64,000 bases of DNA from Protula sp. h YS-2021 (lineage: Eukaryota > Annelida > Polychaeta > Sabellida > Serpulidae). Within the stretch, counting starts at the first letter, position 1; every line of letters starts with the position of its first letter. The position numbers and the translations under genes are program-made. Shown here piece by piece: positions 1-10,448 of the stretch. Under the pieces are notes generated by a model that did not search any database, was not told the DNA's origin, and was given only the letters and a program-made list of their open reading frames with translations. The stretch is taken from the NCBI GenBank assembly GCA_949752745.1, contig OX457032.1, positions 11,419,543-11,483,542 on the forward strand, read 5' to 3'.

Positions 1-437
1 TCCACACAAAAATGATCAGTCAAGTATATGAAACAAGTGCTCTACCACATTACGTTAACAGTCATCCACACAAAAATGAACAGTCACGTGTATAAGTCAC
101 GTGTATGCGATAAGTGTTCTACCACATTACGTTAACAGTCATATTCACAAAATGAACAGTCACGTATATGAGATAAGTGTTCTACCACATTACGTTAACA
201 GTCATCCACACAAAAATGATCAGTCAAGTATATGAAACAAGTGCTCTACCACATTACGTTAACAGTCATCCACACAAAAATGAACAGTCATGTGTATAAG
301 TCACGTGTATGCGATAAGTGTTCTACCACATTACGTTAACAGTCATATTCACAAAATGAACAGTCACGTATATGAGATAAGTGTTCTGCCGCATTACGTT
401 AACAGTCATCCTCACAAAAATGAACAGTCACGTGTAG
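1..437. repeat. Higher-order minisatellite, 204-bp unit of three monomers
   Basis: Two full 204-bp units (1-204, 205-408) and the start of a third are nearly identical. Each unit contains three related monomers of about 64, 76 and 64 bp that all end in CCACATTACGTTAACAGTCA. The middle monomer is longer because a short CACGTGTAT segment is doubled within it. The array begins at or before the window edge. Short open frames here are by-products of the repeat. Confidence 0.9.
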
Positions 438-537
438 AATACCTGGATCAATTGATCGATATTAATCCACATGCTGTCAACATCCCCCTGCTCACTGGTA
501 ACCAATCACATTCACGCTATTTATTGTGAACTGTACA

Positions 538-862
538 TTATTAAAAGTCATCGGTACACTTTTAAACGTCACCCGTACACAGTCACTTGTACGCCTTCAA
601 CAGTCACATGATATTTTTTCACATTTTTTCGTCACCTGAACCCTGTTCACAGACATATGATGAACATCAATTAACAATCACCTATACACTATACACCTGT
701 ACACTTTTAAACGTCATCCGTACACTTTTCAAAGTCACCTGCATACTTTTCACATTGACTTGGACTCACTTAACGATCACATGTACACTTTTCACATTGA
801 CCTGTACTCACTTAAGGATCACATGTACACTTTTCACAGTCACCTGTACACTTTTCACGATG
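538..862. repeat. Degenerate tandem repeat with ACTTTTCAC cores
   Basis: Variants of GTACACTTTTCACA and CACATGTACACTTTTCAC recur throughout. The clearest pair is an approximately 45-bp unit around 775-862. Divergence is much higher than in the array at 1-437. No protein-coding signal is credible. Confidence 0.65.
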
Positions 863-1728
863 ACCTCTATTCGCTGTGAACTTTCCACTTCGTTGAAGTA
901 TTTCGCAATTAACTGCATAATAGTCAGTAGCGGATCCGGGGGGGGGGGGGAGTTCAGGGGTTTCAGTCCCCCTTCCCTGCCCCTTCCCCTCCACCACGTA
1001 AATTTGGAAACAAATGGACTGTTAAACTTTCGTGTTTATTTCAGAGAAAAGTATGACTGTTAAACTCTCTACTTCTGTAGATTTGTTTAAGTTGGACTCC
1101 TCCTGCCCTCCTCTTTGACCAAAACCGGTATCCACCACTGACATTTACGGCTGGTAGCCTGGTAAAAGCAGGAAGACAAGGGTGGAGGAGTCGGGTTGAG
1201 AAGTCAGGCAAAAAGATAAGAGCAATCTTGTTATTCCGGGATAAACAAATCCTACACATGAAAGCACAGATTTGGATTCGATAATGATACAACATTTCGT
1301 CTTTCCACAGGCCCTGTCTGGAAGAACATGATATTTTCCTGCATTGTCTTATTTTTATTGGCATTACGGATGAAAATGCCAGGTTTATGTGATCGACTAA
1401 TTGGCTTTTCTTTAGCATTTCTCATAAAATTGCATTTATGCCAACAAACTAAATAAATGAACTTACCAGTTTGATTCCGGACGTTAAGACCCGCATGCGC
1501 TTACGGGGGGGGGGGGGGGGCGGCAGTAAAAATCTCCAACAGGGGATCGATTGCAAATTTTTGGCAGTAATTGTGTAGTAATTTAGAGCACTCCAACGCC
1601 GATACATAGGCCTGGGAAGAAAAACAGCCAATATGACGGAAGTAAGCTAAGCAGCATTTGTTGGAAAGGTGCAATAGGGTAGTCAAAATGCAATGCGGGT
1701 GAACCAAAACACCCCAAAAGAACAAAGC
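863..1728. other. Unassigned intergenic DNA with two long G runs
   Basis: No gene is recognised. The stretch contains a 13-base G run at 938-950 and a 16-base G run at 1505-1520. Open frames of 60-125 codons occur on both strands but show no recognisable domain. Confidence 0.5.
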
Positions 1729-1870
<142 letters not shown>

Positions 1871-2575
1871 TTTGAGAATAAAATACCTGGACGATAGACC
1901 CGTTAATAGAGATTCTGACCACAGGAAACTTAACACAAACCTAGCAATAAGTGTGTTTATGTGGTTTAAGTAATTAAGCAATATCGGTGAGAGATGTTTC
2001 ATTCGAAACGTCCTTCGGTAGTTGGAATACCGTTTCGAAATATAGCTGACCAATTTCATGTTGCAAATACAGCCGACTCCCTCCTTTCGCTTTTTACAAT
2101 ATTTGTTCTCCCCAATTAAAAGGGACATATCATAAACAATTTTAGAAGCCCTGCTCCATCAAGAGTTGAGCCAAAAAGCAAGTGGTTGTGGTTTTAGGAC
2201 AACCATGCAGCAACAAAATTATACATGCGTATTTTTAAATAAGTGAAATGCACCCTGTGCTCAAAATTACTGTCTGACTTTCTTTAACCGTGTCTAATCA
2301 TCGCGCAGTGCGGCCTGAACTGTACTTGCGTCAGTTTCAAAAGAAGTAGTTGCACGTAAAATATAAACAACGGCACATTCCAAGCGATTGACGTACTTGG
2401 CCCAAGAAATAATCTGTGGCGGGTTTATCTTTAAACAGACTGACTGAGCTTTTTCTCTCTAAACCAATTATTTCAATTGATTGAAGCTCATGCAGCTTTC
2501 AAAAATATCTCATAAAAGATAGATACTGTAATCATTGTTAAACTTCCGTTCAGACTCCCCGTATAAATGTTCCTC

Positions 2576-3094
2576 GGTAAACGGTCATCTGCTCCCCCCC
2601 CGGTCAACTGCCCCCCCAGTCAACTGCCCCCCTTTTTTGCAACCCGGTCGACTGCCCCCCCCTGCAATTTGACGGGGTCGTCACCTGCCCCCCTCCCCCC
2701 TCCTTTTTTCAGTGGAAAAAAATTCTTTAAAAAATTATGCAATTGTGATGTCCCCGTCTACTTCGTCTCTGAAACAATTGATCTTCATTGATCTATTCAC
2801 CAATATTGATCTTAGGAGAGACTGATCCGTAAACTAATTGTAATTCTAATTGCAATTAGTTTCCTATTGGTGAATTGCAATTTACCGATGTGCAATACAT
2901 TCAATAAAATAAATATAATTTTATTTATTGTGTCTTTGTAAGCCAAGGACCAAGAAAAAATAGTATATGGAGGGGGCAAGCGACCACCCCTCCACTTTGA
3001 AGGGAGAGGGGGGCAGTCGACCGGGTTGCAAAAAAGGTGGGGGCAGATGACAGGGGGGCAGTTGACCGGGGGGGGGGGCAGATGACCGGGATTC
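2576..3094. mobile_element. Foldback/MITE element, family A, copy 1
   Basis: 519-bp non-coding element flanked by a perfect 9-bp direct repeat ATGTTCCTC (2567-2575 and 3095-3103). The left end begins GGTAAACGGTCATCTGC. The right end, read inward on the other strand, begins GAATCCCGGTCATCTGC. Both ends carry reiterated variants of GGTCAACTGCCCC and GGTCATCTGCCCC, so each inverted end is itself a mosaic of short direct repeats. The interior is AT-rich and has no ORF. A second copy at 34760-35264 has an almost identical interior. Nine-bp duplications are typical of Mutator-like (MULE) or Merlin transposases; that assignment is inference. Confidence 0.88.
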
Positions 3095-3239
3095 ATGTTC
3101 CTCATACACCCTGCTCAGCTGAAAGACTGAAAACAGATTACGGTCAAGGAACTCAGTACTTCACCGCTTGCAAGTCCGTGAGCAAACATTTCAGACCCAC
3201 CCCTTCCTCTCCACAAGCCATAGGCGAAATCTACTTGTA

Positions 3240-3610
3240 ACCTGGCTTTACTCGCGGCCAAACACAACATCTATTCAACGTTATATGTTTGTCGCGAACA
3301 AAAAAAAAACATTTTTTGGGCGTCTGGTGAAGGTCTTTGACTCAATGGTGAATCCATGCTGGATAGACAACATTGTTGGCAACCAAGCGACAAATTAAAT
3401 TTGTTCGTTGTTTAGTTGTGATTGATCACGATCACAGATCAAACTCTAATCAACGTTTATGACAAGCATTCAATAGACGTTGGATGACAACGTTTTTGAA
3501 ACGTTACTTTTGGTCACACGAAAACCCCCAAAACCCAGCTTTCTCCGGCATCTTATCAATGTCTTTGATACAACGTTGAAAAGCGAAGCTGTACAGACGT
3601 CAGGCTCACA
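3240..3610. repeat. CAACGTT-rich dispersed repeat fragment
   Basis: The stretch is paced by motifs such as TTCAACGTTATATG, CGTTGGATGACAACG and CAATGTCTTTGATACAACG. Similar spacing and wording recur at 6340-6430, 29020-29290, 29560-29680 and 56870-57350. This suggests one diverged repeat family with a loose 40-60 bp rhythm. Confidence 0.45.
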
Positions 3611-3653
3611 ACCAAATAACAACCTTGCCATGTCATCGCCCATCCGTAATAGG

Positions 3654-3675
3654 AGAGAGAGAGAGAGTGAGAGAC

Positions 3676-3709
<34 letters not shown>

Positions 3710-3715
3710 GGGGGA

Positions 3716-3766
<51 letters not shown>
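3654..3766. repeat. (GA)n microsatellite
   Basis: Imperfect GA tract of about 110 bp with a GGGG interruption near 3710. It produces an Arg-Glu frame with no gene behind it. Confidence 0.95.
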
Positions 3767-3768
<2 letters not shown>

Positions 3769-3839
3769 TTGCTATGACAGTCAGAGATAATAGAAGAAAA
3801 CTGCGATTTTCATATTTTGGGGTAAAATAATTTTGATTT

Positions 3840-4032
3840 GATTTGTTCGTGTGTTGACGTTTCCCGCAGTGGTCTATGGCCTGGGGATCGCTTGCTTCCT
3901 TTGAACCTTGTTGATCCTGAGGGGTTGTTTGCCTCTAGATTCCCTGCTCTACACCCCCAGGCACTGCGGCCCCACCGCATCTGGCCAGGTAAAACTGGTT
4001 AATAAAAATAGATATACAATAAATAAATAATG
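3840..4032 (+). repeat. Possible retroposon 3' end
   Basis: A GC-rich stretch ends in AATAAAAATAG and a short run of AATA units (about 4000-4030), the look of a LINE or SINE tail. I see no target duplication and no coding part, so the call is weak. Confidence 0.25.
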
Positions 4033-4533
4033 TCAGTTTATATAGTGACTTGAAATGGTTGTAGTAACCTCAGGCGTTGATGCTTAAAGAGTTCTGATTG
4101 AGCAGACAGAGGGCAAACCTGCAACAAGATGGAGGGACAGTTACAGGACGTCTTAAAACCTTCTTTAGGGTCATAAAACCTTACGGACGTCTTAGCGGTA
4201 TTCGCATAACCAGTCAGGGAAACAACTGCAGCCATGAACATATTTCTACAGCTATTGACATGTCATTGTTTTGCTTTTCGGATAAATACCAGGTCTAGAT
4301 GCAAATCCGCTGTGTATGGATTGATTGATCATATCTGATATGAATTATTGGATTTGGGAGGGATCTGTTTGGGACCATCAATATAATGCATACGCAAGGG
4401 ACGGAGGGAGGGGGGCGGGTGGGGAGGGGCTGGTTGTCCTGTGTTGTGCTTAGGCTGATATTATAGTCAATGAGCAACTATACATGAGGGTAGGGGGTAA
4501 AAAGTCCGTTTTTTTTTGCGTATACGCACTTAC

Positions 4534-4760
4534 GGATCCCTTTATGCATGGTCCCTTTATAGATGGTCTCATTATGAATGGTCACTTTATGGATGGTGCC
4601 TTCGGACCACTGACACAAATCATATTATATTAAATTCTTTTAGTCATTTGACAAAGTTAAAAACTCCAAAAGCAGACTGTGTCCTTGGTGACAATAAGTA
4701 AAATCCTTACTTTATGGATGGTCCCTTTATGGATGGTCCTTTTATGAATGGCCCCTTGAT
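4534..4760. repeat. Two blocks of a 15-16 bp tandem repeat
   Basis: The unit is close to TTTATGGATGGTCCC. One block lies at 4534-4600 and a second, in the same orientation, at 4711-4760. About 110 bp of unrelated sequence separates them. No inverted arrangement is visible. Confidence 0.7.
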
Positions 4761-6963
4761 ATTAGAAACTGTTCCCTATTTCTCCTTCCGTATCATTTAT
4801 TTAGAGGCGAACGAGACTTCCCAGGAGACATTCGGATTGCCGGATATACGCCGTCCCAGCGTTGGTGTGACCTCACTTGGACGCAGATCTGACGTCAGCA
4901 AATTGGTCGTTCCTGTGTCGTCTTGTTGAGAAATGCGATTTCCTCCAGACGTTCCCGATGTCCCCAGACATTCCCGCAGAGGTTTCGTTTCGACATCACC
5001 CTTTGCTCGTTTCAACATCGGTACTCCGATTTTACAACTACTAAGGGTAGACTTGACAGTAAAGCAACTGAGCGTGCTATTGAGCATAAATTGTCACTAA
5101 GTTACCTATTCAAAAGTCAATTGCGGTTGCTAGATATGTCAGTGTTTTCTGTGTGAAATATCACCTACAGTGAAGGGGAAACGACCCACAAAAATCCGAT
5201 TCCTTTTTTGCATAACAGTTTCGGTGTTTCCCTGCATTTAAAAAAACTTTCATTTCTGGAAAGGGATTTCAGTTTATTAACCTTCATCTGGAGTTCTCCA
5301 CTTTCTCGAGGAACAGCTTATACAGAAATGCCATTGCACTGAAAGGTACAAAATTCTTCTACCTTTGCTAAATTGTTTACCGAGTCTGGCGATCTTTGGA
5401 CGGAATTACAGTTATTTTTGGTATTACTTTTGGAGAGAGGTTTTGGCTGCCATTCCACTGTACGCCCATCCCCCAATTGTTGCAGCGGGGGGGGGGGGGG
5501 GGAGGGGGGGGGTGATGGAGGGGGGAGGCGTTACAAAATGGAAGGGAACATCTCAAGTCGAAAGATATCTGTGGCTCCCTAGCTAAATTATTAGCAGACT
5601 CCCGCACACCAGTTCCAACCCGTAGTGGGGTGGGTGGGGGGGCAGTTGGCAGCATATTAGTTATGACGCATGTCCAAAGAAAAGTGGAGAAAATTTAGGG
5701 GTAAGTTTGGAGCCAAACGGGGTCCGCGTGTAGTGACTCTGTAAACCCCCCTCTCCCCCCTCTGGAGTTCAAACACGTACAGAAAGAATTACTTCTAGTT
5801 TTCGTAACCTATGACAACGGTATATTATCTGATCAAATCTGCAGGACGAGGAAGGGGTTCACACCCCTCCCCCGCTCAACCCAAGAACAAAAAAAAAAAA
5901 CAAACAAAAAGAAACAAGAAAATCGTGAAAAAGATTTAAAAAATTCAAATGGTTAAATTTTGTGTTTTGAATACTTCAGTTTATTTTCCCCAATATTCCC
6001 TACACACACAAAAACTGTGACCCTCCCGCCTCCACACACAAAAAGTGTGCGCCCCCCCCCCTCCCCATACACACAGAGAGCTGTTCCCGAGCCTGTTGTG
6101 AGTTGCACATTTATAGCACTTACGCACCGACAGCTGCAGTAAACAGTATTCTATTCAGATAGATAAGGTACAGCTCTCGGTCTCAATATAATATTGGTTA
6201 AGTTCAGCAGACACAGTACACCAGTACTGCCACAAGCCACTGCGTCGTGCACACGGATATTGGTTGCAGTACGGAGTGGAGGTAAGGCATATTTTCGTTC
6301 TTTCAGCGTCAGTGTCTTGTTTATGTGTCGCTGTCTTATCGCCTCGTTTACCCAGACGTGCATTTGTCCCGACGTTGAATAGACGTCCACAAAGCATTCC
6401 TTTTATAGACGTTGTGCTATAGACGTCGTCTGCAGCCAGCAGTCCTGCTCTGCTCAGTGGACTGTGTACCCGCAAGGCGTTGGAACTTGTTTTCGAGGGC
6501 TACACAACGTTGCTTGGCTGAACGATGCCCTGGTAACTGTGACATTCGACATGCGACATACTGTAACGACGTTTTGTGGGCGTTGGGAGAGTCATATTTG
6601 TAACAGACATTGGTTGCCGTTTCATCAAAGAAGCATCCTCCACCCCTCGCCACCCACTATGGCTCATCCAGTTATAAGCTGGAATAAGTGAGTAGAATAT
6701 GTAACGTTTGCCTCGTACCAATTTGATCCCCCTCTCCCCCCCCTGCCCCACCCGCCAGGCGAGAAACCACACATGTTCGTTTGCCTCAGACTATTTTTAT
6801 ACTTCTCCCCCTTCCCCACCCGCACCACCAGTCATGCGAGAAATCAAACACGTGCGTGCGCCTCAGACCATTTTGACCCCCCCTCTCCTCCCTCCCCACC
6901 CCATTACTAAGACTGATCAGGACTTCCATCATTTCCTGAGAGCAGTATACTTAATGTGGTAAC
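4761..6963. other. Intergenic DNA; possible untranslated exon near 6190-6280
   Basis: No protein gene is recognised. Features include a G16 run at 5487-5502, C-rich tracts, and a less biased stretch at about 6150-6690. The sequence at 6268-6285 ends in GAGTGGAG followed by GTAAGG, an acceptable splice donor. This could be a 5' untranslated exon of the F-box gene downstream, whose coding exon has a clear acceptor at 7837, but there is no direct proof. Confidence 0.3.
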
Positions 6964-6968
6964 GCTGT

Positions 6969-7197
6969 TGCTCCTGATGCCTGTATGCTCTTGACGTCTG
7001 TATGCTCCTGACGCCTGTATGCTCCTGACTCCTGTATGCTCCTGATGTCTGTATGCTCCGGACGCCTGTATGTTCCTGACGCCTGTGTGCTCCTGACGCC
7101 TGTATGCTCCTGACGTCTGTATGTTCCCGAGGCCTGTATGTTCTTGACGCCTGTATGTTCCTGACTCCTGTATGCTCCTGACGCCGGTATGTGTTCA
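6969..7197. repeat. 17-bp minisatellite
   Basis: About 13 copies of a unit close to GCTCCTGACGCCTGTAT lie head to tail with no spacers. That excludes a CRISPR-like layout. Copies differ by one to three substitutions. Confidence 0.92.
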
Positions 7198-7830
7198 CAG
7201 AGACGACTATTCCCAAGAAAATGGCGATTTTGTTGCCACTAAAATACACCAAAATGTGAAGTTGCTAGACACGTTTAATGGGTAACAAATACGGTATTTG
7301 TTTTTAGAAAATAAGTGATGGTTTATGTGACTGTCCCATTCGTAAGAACAATATCACGCCTTATCCGTTTTGAATTTTCCTAAGCATTTCAGGAGAGGGG
7401 GGAAATGCGAGGTTGAAAGGGATCAGTCAACCCAGGGGTCGAGAAATCATGGACACGCATGGTCGCCACCGTTGGGGGCGCAGGGTTTATTAAATTGAAT
7501 AGACGATTCAATCTTTAATTGACTGTCCTTTTCTTGGATTTATTTTGTTTTAAAAACGTCCAAATGTGATTTTCTCAAAAAATCTTTCGACTCCTGACTA
7601 GCCAACCCCCTCCCCCTCCCCTCCCCCCTCCCGCTCCCCCGCCCGCCATGTTTAATACTGTGTTGTTGGTTTTTTTTTTAGCAAATGCTGTGATACACAG
7701 TTGTCTCGTTTGTGCGTAAAAGCAATATCATCCCTCATACGTTTGGGATTTTTCTGAGCTTTTTTAATTACCGGAGTTAATGAATGCTAACAAAATTTTA
7801 GACAAATGCTATTTATCTTCTGTTCATTTG
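7198..7830. other. Intergenic or 5' intronic DNA upstream of the F-box gene
   Basis: No coding signal is seen. The stretch contains pyrimidine-rich blocks and ends in the splice acceptor ATTTTAG at 7831-7837, so part or all of it is probably an intron in the 5' untranslated region. Confidence 0.4.
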
Positions 7831-7837
7831 ATTTTAG
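7831..7837 (+). other. Splice acceptor before the F-box ATG
   Basis: A T-rich tract ending in TTTTAG lies just upstream of ATG 7860, which is the codon that starts the F-box. The upstream in-frame codons would otherwise be read as intron, so translation is taken to start at 7860. Confidence 0.6.
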
Positions 7838-7859
7838 GTCCCCTGAGAACAACACAAAG

Positions 7860-9700
7860 ATGGAACACTTGCCGGAGAATGTATTGCTTCATATCTTCAG
7901 CTGTCTGGATAAAATGACGTTAAGTCTTAGCGTGAGACTGGTATGTAAACAATGGTGTAGAATACAGGAAGACCCCGCCTTGTGGAAGCGCTTTACGGCG
8001 CCCAGGCATTTTACGGATGAAAGAATGAAGTTGTTTATGGAACAAAAAGGCCACTCCTTAGAAGTGCTCGACTGCAATAAGTGCGAAGCATTGTCGGAAA
8101 CTTTCTTCTTAGAAATAGACCCTTACGAAGTCAAATATCCGAACATGATGAGAGTAATCCTCCCACTTCCGGTATGTTATGTGAGGGCTACAAACGAAGA
8201 GGCTGTAAGCGACGAGGAAGAAGAAAAGTGCGCTAGATCGATGGTGGCTTATATGAAGCACATGAGCGCGTTATTCCCTAACCTACAGGAAATCGATAAC
8301 ATTAAGACGAACATGCGCCATACGGTGGATATATTAGAATGCCAGAGTTATTTTCCCAACCTGACTGTGATTCATGATAAACCCATTTCCTCTTATGGCC
8401 GCTTGGGACATATGTCGCTCACGCTTAATGCCAAGAAGAAGGAACTTTGGATCGAGAACTTGACTAATCTCTCCAACAAGTGTCCCCATGTAGAGTGTTA
8501 TAAGTGTATTAGAGGAATGCATTATGTCGATGACGAGGGGGTGACACAAATTGCTGAGTTATTTCAAGGTCTAACCAGACTCGATTTGCACATGACTTCG
8601 CTATCAGATACTGCAATCACACCATTTATTGCTGCGAATAACCCCACCAAAATTAACAGTCTGTACCTCAATAGTCCTGGAACTATAGGAGTGAAAGGGT
8701 TTCAAACCCTAATAGGACATTGCCGCCAGCTGAAAAAGCTCGCGCTAATCAAGTGCCCATCGATCAATAATTCCGGAATGATTCAGATATCTTCAAAGTG
8801 TCCAAATCTCACCGAATTAATTTTGGATAACTCCCCTTCAATCGTTGTACCGAAAAATCTCGGGTATGAACCTGAGCAAATAACGGATGACTGCATTCAA
8901 GAAATTGCAAAGCAGTGTTCTGGATTAAGGATGATCCGGATCTCAAAAAGCTCTGCTATGACGTCACAAGGCATCAAATCGCTTTGCATCCATTGCCGGG
9001 CTCTCACTCGCGTTTCTATTGGTTTCTGTGACAACGTCACTGATGACATCTTTGGGCCTTTATTGGAACTAAAACACCTCAAACGTATTACGTTGCAGAA
9101 AGTGAGAGTCACTCCCAAAGGAATTGTCAACTTAGTTCTCCTCGCACCTGCGCTATTACATCTAACACTGCCAACAAATACCGACCGAACGTGCTGCAGA
9201 GCCTCTCCGTGAGGGGCGTGGGCGGGTCGTTCTTGTGGCTTTTAACGGTTCTTTGTCCTGATCTCAGCTATCTCGACCTCTGCGACGATACCACACTGAC
9301 CCCTTTTCATTTCAATTCGATCTTAAAACACTGTGAAAATCTGACAAAAATCGACATATCTTCAAACCGAATAGTTTTAGACAACTCCTGCCTACAAGCT
9401 ATTGCAGACCATGGTAAAAATCTTCGAAAGTTGGCCTTTGGTACAAGCTTACAATCGATAGACTGTGCTTGCTTCAGAGATATCCTCAGGGAATGCCACC
9501 AATTAAAAATGATATGGATATTTAAGGCCCAATCGAAATGCGACTGTGTTCAGGAGGAGGTTTTGGAAGAGCTCATTAAACAACAGAGGGGACACTGTTA
9601 CGTTCTCAGGAACTCGGATCAAGCTTCGTGGGCGCCTGGTGTGGATTCCGTCAGCTTTCACTTTATGCCTTCTATCTACCTTAGACCTGAGGCTGTGTAG
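7860..9700 (+). CDS. F-box/leucine-rich-repeat protein, frameshifted
   Basis: F-box proteins link substrates to SCF ubiquitin ligases through SKP1, and LRR domains choose the substrate. An acceptor (ATTTTAG, ending 7837) lies 22 bases before the ATG at 7860. Residues 1-45 form a clear F-box (MEHLPENVLLHIFSCLDKM at the start, VRLVCKQW further on, ending near DPALWKRF). Repeated LRRs follow, several of the cysteine-containing AMN1 type (for example HCRQLKKLALIKCPSI and CPNLTELILDNS). The first frame stops at 9212. The LRR reading resumes in another frame with LQSLSVRG from about 9188 and ends at the TAG at 9698-9700. The shift fits the loss of one base near 9150-9193. Read through, the product would be about 613 residues, a normal size for FBXL-type proteins. 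It could be a real null allele, a young pseudogene or a sequencing error. Apart from the shift the frames are clean, which favours a recent event or an error. Confidence 0.85.
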
Positions 9701-10448
9701 ATAGCGGACTTTTCTTATAATGAAACGACAATGTGAATCTTTGACTTTTTTGCATAGCTTTGTTGGGTGTGCATGAAGGCACGAAAACTTATATAGGGTC
9801 TTAAAATTGAGTTTAAGCGTAAGTGATTACACCAGCCTGAGGCGACATTGTTTTTTAATGGATAAAAAGGGTTAATTAAAACCATGTGAAAACATTGCTT
9901 CGTACTATTAAAACTGTAACGTGACGGATTCAAGTGTGTGCAATAAATATGACTTAAGGATGTGAAATGGTTGATCCAATTCTATCCCTTCTGAAATTAA
10001 TAAATAATGAGAAAAAATAACTCTGACATTTGTATTTAAAAATAGTTCTACTCTGCCACAAAACAGATTTAAGAACAGGTTTAATTGCAATTAGCAATCA
10101 AAAGAGTCCTTTAAAAGCAGTTTTAATTGCAATTAGCAATCAAAATAATCCTTTAAAAGCAGTCTTCGTTGACAGTACTTATAATACTTGTATTACTAAG
10201 ACAAAAAAGTGATACTCGATTCAATGCTCTGAATTTTCTCTCCTGATTTTCTTACCACATATTTTTCATATGATCATTTTACAGATGTATGCATATCACA
10301 AACCAACAGTCCTTTCAGGCGATTACATATGAGCCGAGGCAGAGTCATGATATAGCCAAAACAACTGATATGGGACATCCACTGCACAAACAGCATGCTA
10401 TATGTGTACCGTTCGGTTTCAAAAACCTTGAAAGACTTTCATGGAGAT
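9701..10448. other. 3' flank between convergent F-box and TRIM genes
   Basis: AT-rich, with AATAAA-type signals at about 9941 and 9998 that could end the F-box transcript. A 32-bp GC-poor direct repeat containing TTTAATTGCAATTAGCAATC occurs near 10079 and 10121. I see no gene. Confidence 0.5.

Noticed and set aside
6929..7252. CRISPR-like array and a 107-codon frame
   Set aside because: The units are contiguous 17-bp repeats without spacers, and the frame simply reads the repeat.
9110..9215. A tiny intron explaining the F-box frame change
   Set aside because: No GT-AG pair gives a plausible length or joins the LRR frames better than a one-base loss.
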